Assembly: GCA_005884685.1 (NCBI GenBank)
Contig: VBAH01000077.1
Coordinates: 1 to 64,000 of the forward strand
Source of the DNA: Alphaproteobacteria bacterium
GTDB lineage: Bacteria; Pseudomonadota; Alphaproteobacteria; Rhizobiales; Xanthobacteraceae
DNA: 64,000 nucleotides
Direction: 5' to 3'
In this document: piece by piece, positions 35,867 through 43,720 of the stretch
Layout of the letters: each line of letters opens with the position of its first letter
How positions within the stretch are numbered: position 1 is the first letter of the stretch
Position numbers and translations under genes: made by a program
The notes under the pieces: generated by a model
Databases searched by the model: none
What the model saw: the letters and a program-made list of their open reading frames with translations, nothing else
Told to the model about the DNA's origin: nothing

Positions 35867-36058
35867 ATGGCAACCAATCCGCCCAAGGGCGACAACCACC
35901 GCCAAGGCGCAGTGCGCGATCGCTCGCAGACCTACAACACCAAAATCGAGCAATGGGTGAAGCGCGATACCGACAGCGGGCGCTTCCTCGACGTGAAGCA
36001 GGACGGCGCGAAGTTCAAAGGCGTACGCCGCGAGCATCCGGGCCGGGGTAATCGCTGA
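35867..36058 (+). CDS. Small conserved hydrophilic protein (63 aa)
   Basis: A 63-residue, strongly charged protein: NPPKGDNHRQGAVRDRSQTY, KIEQWVKRDTDSGRFLDVK, and a basic end. Proteins with this DSGRFLDVK...FKGVRRE layout are common in rhizobia without a known function. TCGGAGG lies a few bases before the ATG. It probably has its own promoter, since the restriction enzyme is divergent. Confidence 0.65.
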   Translation: MATNPPKGDNHRQGAVRDRSQTYNTKIEQWVKRDTDSGRFLDVKQDGAKFKGVRREHPGRGNR

Positions 36059-36066
36059 GTTGACGA

Positions 36067-36297
36067 ATGTTTCTGGTTGAGAACGAGCGTACCAAATTGA
36101 CTGCGAGCTGGCTCAACACGCTTGCGACCGCAATCATTGCGGCTGGTGCGTTTGCGCCCGCAATAGCGATCCTGGTCGGCGTGTCGCCGATGCCGATTGA
36201 GTCTGCCCGTGTTATTGTGCTCGCGATCGCTTGTGTCGTGGTTGGCAACTCCATACATCTCGGGGCGCGCTACCTTCTCGGGAGCTTGCGCGAATGA
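36067..36297 (+). CDS. Small two-helix membrane protein
   Basis: A 76-residue protein with two membrane helices (about 14-38 and 48-70) separated by MPIESAR. No family recognised. It starts 8 bases after the previous stop and overlaps the next small frame by ATGA. The pair resembles small two-component membrane proteins; a holin-like role ahead of the GTA cluster is only a thought. Confidence 0.5.
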   Translation: MFLVENERTKLTASWLNTLATAIIAAGAFAPAIAILVGVSPMPIESARVIVLAIACVVVGNSIHLGARYLLGSLRE

Positions 36298-36410
36298 GCT
36301 TCGAGACATTTGCACTTATCTGGCCGTTCATCGCCGTCGGTGCCTCGATCGGCATCGTGTTCCTTGGCATCTGGTTCGAGAAGCGGCCGAGGCAACACAA
36401 GGCAAGGTGA
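36294..36410 (+). CDS. Tiny membrane protein (38 aa), coupled to the preceding gene
   Basis: A frame of 38 codons starting in the ATGA overlap with the 36067 gene: MSFETFALIWPFIAVGASIG followed by IVFLGIW and a basic tail. One membrane helix with positively charged C terminus. The overlap start and hydrophobic composition support it; too short for family assignment. Confidence 0.4.
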   Translation: MSFETFALIWPFIAVGASIGIVFLGIWFEKRPRQHKAR

Positions 36411-36444
36411 GGCGAGGGCGGGGCGTCCCCCTGTCGCCTCGCCC

Positions 36445-36897
36445 TCACGGACACTCCCCAACCCGCTCCCCCTCGATCGTCACCCGCGAACTCACCGTCT
36501 GCCCCACGATCGTCATCTGCGTGCGGACCTCGGCGACGTAGCGCTGCGGCGTTTCGAACTTGAACGCGCCGGCAACCTCCATCGTGACCTGCCCGGTGCA
36601 GGCAAGCCGCCAGGTCAGGCTGTCCGGCGTCAGCGCATGCTCGACGCGCTCGCAGGTCGCATTGATGGTGTTGGCCTGCGGCGAGAACGTCTGGCCGAGG
36701 TCGGCGGTCTCGGCCGGGCTCATGCAGCGCATTTTCTCCTGCGGCGGCGCCGGCGCGCCGTTGACCTCCGGCGTGCTGGTGATCTTCCAGTAGCCGGGCT
36801 GCAGGCCGTCGGCAGCGGCCGGGCAGGGCGCTCCGGCGACAGCCAGCGCCAGCACGGCGAGGCGCGCGGCGCCAAGCGCAAAGTTTTTCGCAATCAT
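36445..36897 (-). CDS. DUF3617-like exported protein
   Basis: A 150-residue protein with a signal peptide (LGAARLAVLALAVAGAPCPA) and a mature beta-rich domain opening LQPGYWKITSTPEVNG. Two cysteine pairs (KMRCMSP, ATCERVEH, LACTGQ, GECP) and a matching layout indicate the periplasmic DUF3617 family of unknown role. The start at 36897 places the signal peptide at the N terminus. It is divergent from the GTA cluster, so the 260-base gap holds both promoters. Confidence 0.7.
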   Translation of the reverse strand: MIAKNFALGAARLAVLALAVAGAPCPAAADGLQPGYWKITSTPEVNGAPAPPQEKMRCMSPAETADLGQTFSPQANTINATCERVEHALTPDSLTWRLACTGQVTMEVAGAFKFETPQRYVAEVRTQMTIVGQTVSSRVTIEGERVGECP

Positions 36898-37013
36898 CGG
36901 ACACCTTTTTTTTCCGCGGCCAGCAGTGAACCCTTTTCGGTTTTCTGCCAACCCGCGACAACAAAACAGGATTCTGCGCGCTCACATTATTTTCCTCCGC
37001 TAGGATTTTCCGC

Positions 37014-37042
37014 TTGACAGCGAGTCGGTCCTCGGGTATGAA
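37014..37042 (+). promoter_or_regulatory. Sigma-70-type promoter of the GTA cluster
   Basis: TTGACA at 37014-37019 and TATGAA at 37037-37042 with exactly 17 bases between them, a strong housekeeping promoter. It lies about 115 bases before the g1 start. The same element with the same spacer length and nearly the same spacer is found at 40220-40248. In Rhodobacter the GTA promoter is controlled by other regulators (GafA, CtrA); no CtrA site was seen here. Confidence 0.7.
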
Positions 37043-37157
37043 AGGCGCACGCTCCACAATTGGGTCTGGATAGCCGGCGCCGCGGAAAACCGCGCAGCGC
37101 CGCTTTGCCATGTCCGCACCGTCCTGCATCACGATCATGCCGCCGCGAGGAGGGCTG

Positions 37158-37733
37158 ATGCCTGTTCCGTCCCGCCCGATATCGCCCGAACAGATGGCCG
37201 AGGGCCGCCGTCTTTACGAACAGACCCGCATGCCGGTCGCCGACATCGCCGCCATGATGGGCATCGGGGCGCGCACGTTCTTCACGCGCGTGCGCCAATG
37301 GGGATGGAGACGACGCATGAGCCGCATTCCGCTGACGGATTCGCCGCGCACCCCCGCCGACGCGGCGCCGGCGCCGCCGTCGCCTTCGTTCGATGCCGTG
37401 GCCACGCCGAAGACAACGGTGGCGCTCGCCGAGCGGATCGAACGGCTGGTCGAGCGCGAGTTGACCGCGATCGAGAGCGTCATCGTCCGCCATGGGCTCG
37501 ACAACGAACACACCGAACAGGTCGAGCGCTCCGCGCGCGTGCTCGCAAGTCTTGCGCGCACGCTGCAGGAGGTGAAGCGCCTCGACGCCACCGACGCACG
37601 CCGCAAGGACGACAATGACCGAGGCCCGGACGATCCCGACGTCTTTTTTCAAGGCCTTCTGCGCCGCCTTGAAGAGTTTGCCGCCCGCGACGAGGAGCCG
37701 CTTCCTGGCCTGCATGGGCCGGGCGGAGCGTGA
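37158..37733 (+). CDS. GTA g1: small terminase-like protein
   Basis: A 191-residue protein. The N terminus has a helix-turn-helix-like segment (RRLYEQTRMPVADIAAMMGI, GARTFFTRVRQWGW) as in small terminases that select DNA for packaging. A Pro/Ala linker and two long helices (about 95-165) follow, then an acidic tail ending RLEEFAARDEE. In R. capsulatus g1 plays this role for random 4-kb packaging. The ATG at 37158 follows GAGGAGGG at good spacing. It overlaps the large terminase gene by 119 bases in another frame. Confidence 0.75.
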   Translation: MPVPSRPISPEQMAEGRRLYEQTRMPVADIAAMMGIGARTFFTRVRQWGWRRRMSRIPLTDSPRTPADAAPAPPSPSFDAVATPKTTVALAERIERLVERELTAIESVIVRHGLDNEHTEQVERSARVLASLARTLQEVKRLDATDARRKDDNDRGPDDPDVFFQGLLRRLEEFAARDEEPLPGLHGPGGA

Positions 37734-38958
37734 CCACGTCGCAAAATACTGGGACGGCTTTGCCCACCCGCATCAGCGCCCGCCCGCGTTCGCCAACAAC
37801 GGCAAGCCGTGGACCACGTGGCTCATCCTCGGCGGCCGCGGCGCCGGCAAGACGCGCGCCGGCGCCGAATGGGTGCGCGCGATCGCGCAGGCCGACGGCG
37901 CCGCGCGCATCGCGCTGATCGGCGAGACCGCGCACGACGCGCGCGAAGTGATGGTCGAGGGCGTCTCCGGCCTGCTCGCCGTGCATGAGGATTGCGCGCG
38001 GCCGGAGTGGATTTCCTCGCGCGGCCGCGTGGAGTGGCCGAGCGGCGCGGTGGCCCAATGCTTCTCCGCCGACGATCCCGACAGTTTGCGCGGGCCGCAG
38101 TTCTCCGCGGCCTGGTGCGATGAGCTCGCCAAGTGGCGCCATGCTGAAGCAACGTTCGACATGCTGCAGTTCGGGCTGCGCCTTGGCGTGCGGCCGCGGC
38201 AGGTGATCACCACCACGCCGCGGCCGCTTTCCTTGATCAAGCGGCTGATCGCCGACCCCGCGACCGCGCTGAGCCGCGCCGGCACCGCGGCGAATGCCTG
38301 GCATCTCGCGCCGGCGTTCCTCGAGACGATCGTTAAGCGCTACCAGGGCACGCAACTCGGCCGCCAGGAGCTGTTGGGCGAAGTGGTCGAGGAGCGCGCC
38401 GATGCGCTGTGGTCGCGCGCGCTGATCGAGTCATGCCGCGTGGAGGCGGCGCCGGCCTGCGCCCGCATCGTGGTGGCGGTCGATCCGCCGGCGAGCGCGA
38501 CCAAGGACTCCGCCGCCTGCGGCCTGGTCGCGGCGGGCCGCGCCGGCGATCTCGTCTACGTGCTGGCCGACGAGACCGTCAGCGGTCTTTCGCCCGCCGG
38601 CTGGGCGCGCAAGGCCATTGCGCTGTGGCGGCGCTACCAGGCCGACTGCCTCGTGGTCGAGGTGAACCAGGGCGGCGACATGGTGCGCGCGGTGATCCGC
38701 GCAGAGGACGCGAGCGTGCCGGTCACGCCGGTGCGCGCGTATCGCGGCAAGTATCTGCGCGCCGAGCCGGTCGCCGCGCTGTACGAGCAGGGCCGCGTCA
38801 AGCACGCCGGCACGTTCGAAGCGCTGGAGGACGAGATGTGCGACTTCGGCCCGGACGGGCTTTCCGCCGGCCGCTCGCCCGACCGGCTCGATGCCATGGT
38901 GTGGGCGGTGAGCGCGCTGACCTTCGCGCGCGCCGAGCCGCGCATCCGCGCGCTGTGA
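37615..38958 (+). CDS. GTA g2: large terminase (packaging ATPase-nuclease)
   Basis: A 447-residue large terminase that translocates DNA into the capsid. Walker A LGGRGAGKTRAGAEWV (about 68-83), Walker B-like FSAAWCDELAKW, and the coupling/C motif TTTPRPL are present. The nuclease domain has acidic residues in VVAVDPPASATKDSAACG and VVEVNQGGDMV and in SPDRLDAMVWAV. All motifs look intact. The ATG at 37615 with AAGGACG in front gives a normal N terminus. After it the cluster is interrupted by an opposite-strand gene and the first toxin cassettes before g3. Confidence 0.92.
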   Translation: MTEARTIPTSFFKAFCAALKSLPPATRSRFLACMGRAERDHVAKYWDGFAHPHQRPPAFANNGKPWTTWLILGGRGAGKTRAGAEWVRAIAQADGAARIALIGETAHDAREVMVEGVSGLLAVHEDCARPEWISSRGRVEWPSGAVAQCFSADDPDSLRGPQFSAAWCDELAKWRHAEATFDMLQFGLRLGVRPRQVITTTPRPLSLIKRLIADPATALSRAGTAANAWHLAPAFLETIVKRYQGTQLGRQELLGEVVEERADALWSRALIESCRVEAAPACARIVVAVDPPASATKDSAACGLVAAGRAGDLVYVLADETVSGLSPAGWARKAIALWRRYQADCLVVEVNQGGDMVRAVIRAEDASVPVTPVRAYRGKYLRAEPVAALYEQGRVKHAGTFEALEDEMCDFGPDGLSAGRSPDRLDAMVWAVSALTFARAEPRIRAL

Positions 38959-38961
38959 GCG

Positions 38962-39318
38962 CTATTTCTTCTTCTTCGCCGTCCCGGCTTTCCTTGCGCT
39001 CTTCTTCGCCTTCGGCTTCGCGGCCTTGAGCGCGACGACGACCTCGCCCGACACCGGATCGGTGACCCCGAGCCCGCCGCCGAGATCCTCGAGCGTGTCG
39101 CGGAACGTATCGAGCAGGCCGATCATCTGCGCCCGCGCACCGGCGAGCCTCTGCATGCTCGGCCATTCGCCGATGATGCAGAAGGTGCGCTCGCCGGTCT
39201 TGATCAGCGCGCCGCCGCGCCAGCCTTTGAAGGCCGGCTTCGCCCGCTTGTGCGCATCGATGAACGCCTGCTCGCGGCCCGGTTTCACGCGAAATCGCAC
39301 GACGTTGTACGCGGTCAT
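38962..39318 (-). CDS. Antibiotic biosynthesis monooxygenase-fold (ABM) protein
   Basis: A 118-residue protein. Residues 1-95 (MTAYNVVRFRVKPGREQAFI, then GERTFCIIGEWPS) form a small alpha/beta-barrel typical of the ABM/dimeric ferredoxin-like family. The C-terminal 25 residues are Lys/Ala-rich (KAAKPKAKKSARKAGTAKKK), like a nucleic acid-binding tail. It lies antisense between GTA genes g2 and g3, convergent with g2 with a 3-base gap. Substrate unknown; I find nothing linking it to GTA function. Confidence 0.65.
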   Translation of the reverse strand: MTAYNVVRFRVKPGREQAFIDAHKRAKPAFKGWRGGALIKTGERTFCIIGEWPSMQRLAGARAQMIGLLDTFRDTLEDLGGGLGVTDPVSGEVVVALKAAKPKAKKSARKAGTAKKKK

Positions 39319-39422
39319 GTGCCCCTCCGTTGCGCGCGGCGGGTCGCCGCAGCGAGCCGACAGCGTGCGACGGCTCACCGGCGTGCGCAAGAGCGGCCGG
39401 GGATCGCCCACGGAATGACGCC

Positions 39423-39638
39423 ATGGACGCGCAGGATCTCGCACGCATCGCGCATCACCGCCGCTACAGTCGGCCCGACTGGCGCGGCTTCGTGCGCCCG
39501 GACTGGGTCATGGACGGCAACACGCGAACTCCGTCTGGAGGACGAGGTCCACGAGGCGGTGGGGGCGGGTTCTTCGGTGGCGGCGGTCGCTTCGGCGGAG
39601 GCGGAGGGCCAGCCCGATTGTTGCCGCCTTGGTTCTAA
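39423..39638 (+). CDS. Truncated GTA-toxin header protein (type 1 header)
   Basis: A 71-residue protein. Residues 1-28 (MDAQDLARIAHHRRYSRPDW, then RGFVRPDW) are nearly identical to the N terminus of the RNase toxin at 40348. The rest is a glycine-rich tail (GGGGGFFGGGGRFGGGGG) without the helix, linker or toxin domain. It looks like a cassette header that lost its payload. The Gly-rich end may be a real short tail domain or a scar. The gene behind it is probably the orphan immunity of the lost toxin. Confidence 0.6.
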   Translation: MDAQDLARIAHHRRYSRPDWRGFVRPDWVMDGNTRTPSGGRGPRGGGGGFFGGGGRFGGGGGPARLLPPWF

Positions 39639-39677
39639 CGCTGTCGTCGCAGGTGGCTCGTCAAAAAGGGACGCCGA

Positions 39678-40019
39678 ATGGACAAATCCGGAATCAGCGT
39701 TTGGCTCGGTACACTATCGCCAATCGAGAAAGTAACAGTGTTTCTCGGCGTCATGCATGAGCTTACAATCGTTGTGCGATCCGTCTTCCATGATTATTCG
39801 GATGACTGCGCGGCGAGATCCAGACTCGCGTATAAAATCTCGGAACTAAATCACATGCTGACGTCTGCCGCATTGGCGACGATACAAAATAAAACGACTT
39901 ATCCTGATGAGGTCCTGGTCGAAATACTATCTGATCAATCCAATTATCCCGAGCTTACGCCTTACTTTCCGTTTGTTCTGGAAAGAGTCGCCCAGCAATT
40001 CCAGAACCGCGCGAAATAA
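39678..40019 (+). CDS. Orphan immunity-like protein
   Basis: A 113-residue soluble helical protein of clearly lower GC (TIVVRSVFHDYSDDCAARSR, then LAYKISELNHMLTSAALATI, ending LERVAQQFQNRAK). No family recognised. Position 39 bases behind a toxin header lacking its toxin domain, small size and atypical composition suggest an immunity gene left behind. A GGGACGCCG before the ATG is a weak RBS. Confidence 0.5.
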   Translation: MDKSGISVWLGTLSPIEKVTVFLGVMHELTIVVRSVFHDYSDDCAARSRLAYKISELNHMLTSAALATIQNKTTYPDEVLVEILSDQSNYPELTPYFPFVLERVAQQFQNRAK

Positions 40020-40347
40020 AGTTCGCGTCTCGCAGCAGCCAACCGGCAACGGCTCGAAGGTACCAATGCCCCTTTTTGCCATTCGCTCGAGCGCTCACCT
40101 TTGGAGTGGCCCCCTTAGTAACCATCCATGCATGCGCCTGAAAAACCTCGTCCGCAGGCAGCCTTCGCTCTGCCTCGGCCGATGCCAACAAAATGTCATC
40201 CTATCGTAGGAATTTGCGCTTGACAGCGAGTCGGTCCTGCGCTATGAATGGCGCACGCTCCATAATTGGGTTTTGACAACGCCGCGCCCGCGCCCGCGGG
40301 GTTTTCGTTTTCAACGCAGCGCTCGCCCTTCTTTTCAGGCAGACGCC
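40020..40347. other. Intergenic region carrying the duplicated cassette promoter
   Basis: A 328-base gap between the orphan immunity gene and the RNase toxin. From about 40190 to 40275 it is homologous to the region upstream of g1 (36985-37070): shared TAGGA-ATTT-CGC, promoter boxes and GGCGCACGCTCC(A/T)(C/T)AATTGGGT. On the minus strand 39955-40191 could encode a 78-residue frame with RRLPADEVFQAHAWMV, but I see no support for it as a gene. Confidence 0.55.
40220..40248 (+). promoter_or_regulatory. Copy of the GTA promoter in front of the RNase toxin cassette
   Basis: TTGACA at 40220-40225, a 17-base spacer and TATGAA at 40243-40248. The first 13 bases of the spacer are identical to those of the g1 promoter at 37014. 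It lies 100 bases before the toxin start, so the toxin could be expressed with, or independently of, the upstream GTA genes. Confidence 0.7.
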
Positions 40348-41400
40348 ATGGACGCGCAGGACCTCGCACGCATCGCGCATCACCGCCGCTACAGTCGGCC
40401 CGACTGGCGCCGCTTCGTGCGCCCGGACTGGGAGTACCGCGTCCATCCGGCGGGACGTGAGGCGATGCGCAAGGACTTCGCGCTGCGCGACCGCGCGTTC
40501 GAGACGCCGATGGCGCGGCGCTGGCGCGAGGAGAAAGAGCAGCGCGAGCGCGAAGAGCAGGAACGTCTCGACGCGGAGCAGCGGGAACAGATCGAACACG
40601 AAGCGCTCGAGCTCAAGGCCGAGCTCGCCGAATTGCGCTTCGAGCTGATGATGCGGCGCATGGCGTGGGAAGCCAAGTGCGCCGAGCACAAGCGGTGGGC
40701 GGACGCCGCGTGGAAGCGCGTGATGGCGGCGTTCATGCGCGGCGACTTCGCGCCGCGCCAGAAGGCGAACTTCAACCCGGACCAGCCGCGCGTGCCGGCG
40801 GGCAATCCCGACGGCGGGCAGTGGAGCAGTGATGGAGGGGGTACGCAAAGCAGCTCCGGCTCTGGTCAGAGTCGCCCCACTGACCCCAACGATCCGCGCA
40901 TTCTATCCGACGAAACACCCGACAACTTGTTCACGCCGGGCGCGCGGCTGGCACAAAATGAGACGCAACGACGTTATTCTGTCGATTTGAATGAGGAGGA
41001 GGCCCGCGGCGGACATACGCTGCGTAATCACGTCGGGAAGACCGACGATGAATTGCTGACCAAAGTTCGCGGCGACCGTGGATCGGTCGGGTTTATTGGG
41101 TACGCGCGCAAGCGCGAAGGCTCGTTCGAGTCTCGCGAGTCGGCGAACGACTTCGTGAACAGAACGCTCGAACGAAATTCGGTCACAGTCGATCAAGTCG
41201 CTGATGGAAAATCGGACCGGACATTCCTCAACACGAGGTTCGGATACCGCACCGGCCGCGAAGCATTCAGGCCGAGTATTGATTCGGAGCCTTATCTTCG
41301 CGATACCTATGACGTGGGCGTCGAGATCAGGCACGATCCGCGTAGTGCGCGGGGTTATCGGGTTCACACCGCGTATCCGATGAACGAGGCTCCCCGATAG
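40348..41400 (+). CDS. GTA-embedded polymorphic toxin with RNase A-like C-terminal domain
   Basis: A 350-residue protein: type 1 header (1-30), long charged helix (about 40-130, rich in Glu/Arg), and the linker FNPDQPRVPAGNPDGGQW (142-159). A Ser/Gly stretch with ILSDETPDN and a toxin domain (about 219-350) follow. The toxin domain matches the bacterial RNase A-like family known from CdiA C termini: GGHTLRNHVGK (221-231), the FESRESANDFVNRTL helix, and the closing GYRVHTAYP (336-344). His, Lys and Thr/Tyr of these motifs are the expected catalytic set. Such domains degrade RNA in target cells. Own promoter copy at 40220; two CdiI-like immunity genes follow. Confidence 0.8.
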   Translation: MDAQDLARIAHHRRYSRPDWRRFVRPDWEYRVHPAGREAMRKDFALRDRAFETPMARRWREEKEQREREEQERLDAEQREQIEHEALELKAELAELRFELMMRRMAWEAKCAEHKRWADAAWKRVMAAFMRGDFAPRQKANFNPDQPRVPAGNPDGGQWSSDGGGTQSSSGSGQSRPTDPNDPRILSDETPDNLFTPGARLAQNETQRRYSVDLNEEEARGGHTLRNHVGKTDDELLTKVRGDRGSVGFIGYARKREGSFESRESANDFVNRTLERNSVTVDQVADGKSDRTFLNTRFGYRTGREAFRPSIDSEPYLRDTYDVGVEIRHDPRSARGYRVHTAYPMNEAPR

Positions 41401-41409
41401 GAGAGGACG

Positions 41410-41688
41410 ATGCTGGTGCCCCCCGCGTTCAACAAGCTGTGCCGCAATTTCCATGCGGATATCGGCGAGGACAAAGAGTCTCCGGAAGAATGGATTGATT
41501 CTGCCAAGCAGCATTTGGACGAAAATGAAAAATTGATCGTCGTTCGGTTTCTGGACGAGTTGCTGGATGGAGGTCACGATGGAGCCGAACTCCAGCGGAT
41601 ATGGTTTGCCAGCAGTGCTGACATCTATTTTCCGGAGGAGGAGCATCTGCGTGGTTTCCTGGGGCTGATCAGAGACAGGCTTCATTAG
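41410..41688 (+). CDS. CdiI-like immunity protein
   Basis: A 92-residue acidic helical protein. FNKLCRNFHADIGEDKESPE, then VVRFLDELLDGGHDGAELQR, then FLGLIRDRLH resembles the small helical CdiI family that accompanies contact-dependent inhibition toxins. It starts 9 bases after the toxin stop with GGAGAGGAC as RBS. It probably binds the RNase A-like domain in the producing cell. A divergent, frameshifted paralogue follows, so the cassette carries two immunity genes. Confidence 0.7.
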   Translation: MLVPPAFNKLCRNFHADIGEDKESPEEWIDSAKQHLDENEKLIVVRFLDELLDGGHDGAELQRIWFASSADIYFPEEEHLRGFLGLIRDRLH

Positions 41689-41705
41689 ATGTCTTGATGA
41701 CCGCC

Positions 41706-41988
41706 ATGCAGATACCAGACGAGTTTTTCGACTTTTGCCTATATCTGCATCAGGATTTTTTTTTATGTGTACGGGACCGACCCCAAGGACATCGCTGCGG
41801 GGGCGATAAAACACATGTCCAAGGTGCAGAAGCAGACGCTTGCAGCTTTTCTCGAGGAGCTTTTGACCGGCGACTATTCTGAGGACCAGCTTCAGGAAAT
41901 CTACCGCAGGGGCGACCCCGAAATAAGCTTCTCGCCCCTGCGCTATTTTTTCGGGCTTGTCCGCGACGCGCTCAATCGAGACCTTTAA
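41706..41988 (+). pseudogene. Second CdiI-like immunity gene, frameshifted in a T9 tract
   Basis: The frame from ATG 41706 (MQIPDEFFDFCLYLHQDFF) is lost in a run of nine T at 41756-41764. With one T fewer it would continue as VYGTDPKDIAAGAIKHMSKV, then TLAAFLEELLTGDYSEDQLQ, ending VRDALNRDL. The joined product (about 94 residues) resembles the immunity protein just upstream. It is a pseudogene, a slipping contingency tract or a sequencing error in the T run. Confidence 0.65.
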
Positions 41989-42053
41989 GCGCTTTTCGAT
42001 CGATTCCTGCACCTGAGTGCCGCCCGCGCCCTCTAACGCGCCACAGGACACCC

Positions 42054-43223
42054 ATGCTCAACGCACTGAAATCTCTCCTCCTTCCCCCGGAGCAAAAGGC
42101 CTCGCGCACCGCGCAACTGATCGCATTCGAGTCGGGTGGGCGCGCGCGCTGGACGCCGCGCGATTACGCGGCGCTCGCGCGCGAGGGCTACGTGAAAAAC
42201 GCGATCGTTTATCGCGCCGTGAAGCTGGTCGCCGAGAATGTCGGCGGCTGTGTCTATCTGGTGGAGGAGGGCGCCGAGACGCGCGACCGCCATCCGTTGC
42301 TCGACCTGATCGCGCGGCCGAACCCGCGCCAGGACGGTGCGCAATTCCTGGAAAACGTCGCCACGCACCTGATGATCGCCGGCAACGCCTATGTCGAGGC
42401 GGTCGCGGTCGACGGCAGCCCGCGCGAGCTGCACGTGCTGCGCCCGGACCGCATGAAGCTGGTGCCCGGTCCCGACGGCTGGCCCGAAGCGTATGAATAC
42501 ACCGTCGCGGGCCGCACCGTGCGCTTCGAGCAGAGCGCCACCCTGCCGCCGATCCTGCATCTCACCTTGCTGCACCCGCTCGACGATCATTACGGCCTTG
42601 CGCCGCTCGAAGCGGCGTCCGTGGCGGTCGACACCCACAACGCCGCGGCGACGTGGAACAAGGCGCTGCTCGACAACGCGGCGCGCCCGTCCGGCGCGCT
42701 GGTGTTCGAAGGCGCCGAGGGCGCGGTGATGTCCGACGGGCAGTTCGAGCGCCTCAAGCGCGAACTTGGCGAGGAGTACCAGGGCGCGCGCAATGCCGGC
42801 CGCCCGCTGCTGCTCGAAGGCGGGCTCGACTGGAAGGCGATGTCGCTCTCGCCGAAGGACATGGACTTCATGGAGGCGAAGCACGCTGCCGCGCGCGAGA
42901 TCGCGCTCGCCTTCGGCGTGCCGCCGCAGCTGCTCGGCATTCCGGGCGACAATACCTATTCGAATTTCCAGGAAGCGAACCGCGTGTTCTTCCGCGCGAC
43001 CGTGCTGCCGTTTGCCAACCGCATCGGCGCGGCGCTCAGCGGCTGGCTCGCCGGTGCGTTCGGCAACGTGCGCCTCACCGCCGACGCCGACCGGATCGAC
43101 GCGCTTTCGTCCGACCGCGCGGCGCTGTGGAGCCGCATCACCGAGGCGCCGTTCCTCACGCTGAACGAGAAGCGCGCCGTGGTGGGTTATGCGCCGCTCG
43201 AGGGCGGCGACCGGCTGGGGTAG
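42054..43223 (+). CDS. GTA g3: portal protein (HK97 family)
   Basis: A 389-residue portal protein, the dodecameric ring at the capsid vertex through which DNA enters. Family hallmarks: VKNAIVYRAVKLVAENVGGC, HPLLDLIARPNPRQDGAQFL, LMIAGNAYVEAV and REIALAFGVPPQLLGIPGDN with TYSNFQEANRVFFRATV. Length matches RcGTA g3. The ATG at 42054 gives the usual short N terminus. It follows the RNase cassette after 65 bases. Confidence 0.92.
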   Translation: MLNALKSLLLPPEQKASRTAQLIAFESGGRARWTPRDYAALAREGYVKNAIVYRAVKLVAENVGGCVYLVEEGAETRDRHPLLDLIARPNPRQDGAQFLENVATHLMIAGNAYVEAVAVDGSPRELHVLRPDRMKLVPGPDGWPEAYEYTVAGRTVRFEQSATLPPILHLTLLHPLDDHYGLAPLEAASVAVDTHNAAATWNKALLDNAARPSGALVFEGAEGAVMSDGQFERLKRELGEEYQGARNAGRPLLLEGGLDWKAMSLSPKDMDFMEAKHAAAREIALAFGVPPQLLGIPGDNTYSNFQEANRVFFRATVLPFANRIGAALSGWLAGAFGNVRLTADADRIDALSSDRAALWSRITEAPFLTLNEKRAVVGYAPLEGGDRLG

Positions 43224-43238
43224 GCGCGCCAGTGAGCT

Positions 43239-43324
43239 TCGTCATGCCCGGCGAATGCGGGGCATCCAGTAATCACCATCGACATTTTCGTTTACTGGAT
43301 CGCCCGCCTTCGCGGGCGATGACG
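43239..43324. repeat. Dispersed palindromic repeat
   Basis: Inverted repeat with CGTCATGCCCGGCGAATGCG at one end and CGCCCGCCTTCGCGGGCGAT at the other, separated by an AT-richer centre with paired CCAGTAA/TTACTGG. It is of the same class as the repeats at 47912 and 49556 and lies directly behind g3. Confidence 0.7.
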
Positions 43325-43332
43325 GCGAAGGC

Positions 43333-43533
43333 ATGTCCGATCTCATCCGCACATTCTCCGAGCGCGGCGATCTTGCGCATCTCGCGCTGTTCCTGTGGGC
43401 GGCATCGTCGAGCGGGCTGTTGCTGTTCGCGCTGCGCGAGCTTGCCGCCGCGACGCGGCGCTTCGACGATTTCGTGCGCGAGCTCTCGCGCTTCAACGAA
43501 CGGCATGTGACACGAACCGGAGGCCGACGCTGA
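43333..43533 (+). CDS. Small single-helix protein between g3 and g4 (g3.5-like)
   Basis: A 66-residue protein with one membrane helix (HLALFLWAASSSGLLLFALR, about 16-36) and a basic amphipathic end (FVRELSRFNERHVTRTGGRR). RcGTA has a small g3.5 here; GTA clusters of rhizobia commonly carry a similar small frame. Its stop overlaps the ATG of the next gene (TGATG). Confidence 0.6.
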   Translation: MSDLIRTFSERGDLAHLALFLWAASSSGLLLFALRELAAATRRFDDFVRELSRFNERHVTRTGGRR

Positions 43534-43700
43534 TGGACACTTTGCACAAGGTGCTGCGCTCGATTCACCGCGAGACGAAGTCGAAGCCGGATCATTTGAG
43601 CGTGTTCCGCGAATTCCTCGGTCACCTCGATCGCGCCGCCAAGCGCGTCAGGCGCGCGCCCGCGCGCAAGGCGAAGGCAAAGCGGCGCGTCAAAGGTTAG
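43533..43700 (+). CDS. Small basic protein (55 aa) coupled to g3.5-like
   Basis: A 55-residue protein: an N-terminal helix (MDTLHKVLRSIHRETKSKPD, then FREFLGHLDRAAKR) and a strongly basic Arg/Lys/Ala tail. It starts in the TGATG overlap with the gene before. No family recognised; coupling is the main support. Confidence 0.45.
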   Translation: MDTLHKVLRSIHRETKSKPDHLSVFREFLGHLDRAAKRVRRAPARKAKAKRRVKG

Positions 43701-43720
43701 CCACAGACGGCGCCGCGAAC

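Noticed and set aside
39955-40191. Minus-strand 78-residue gene (antitoxin-like RRLPADEVF)
   Set aside because: It overlaps the 3' end of the 39678 gene, has no clear start signal and only a short suggestive motif.
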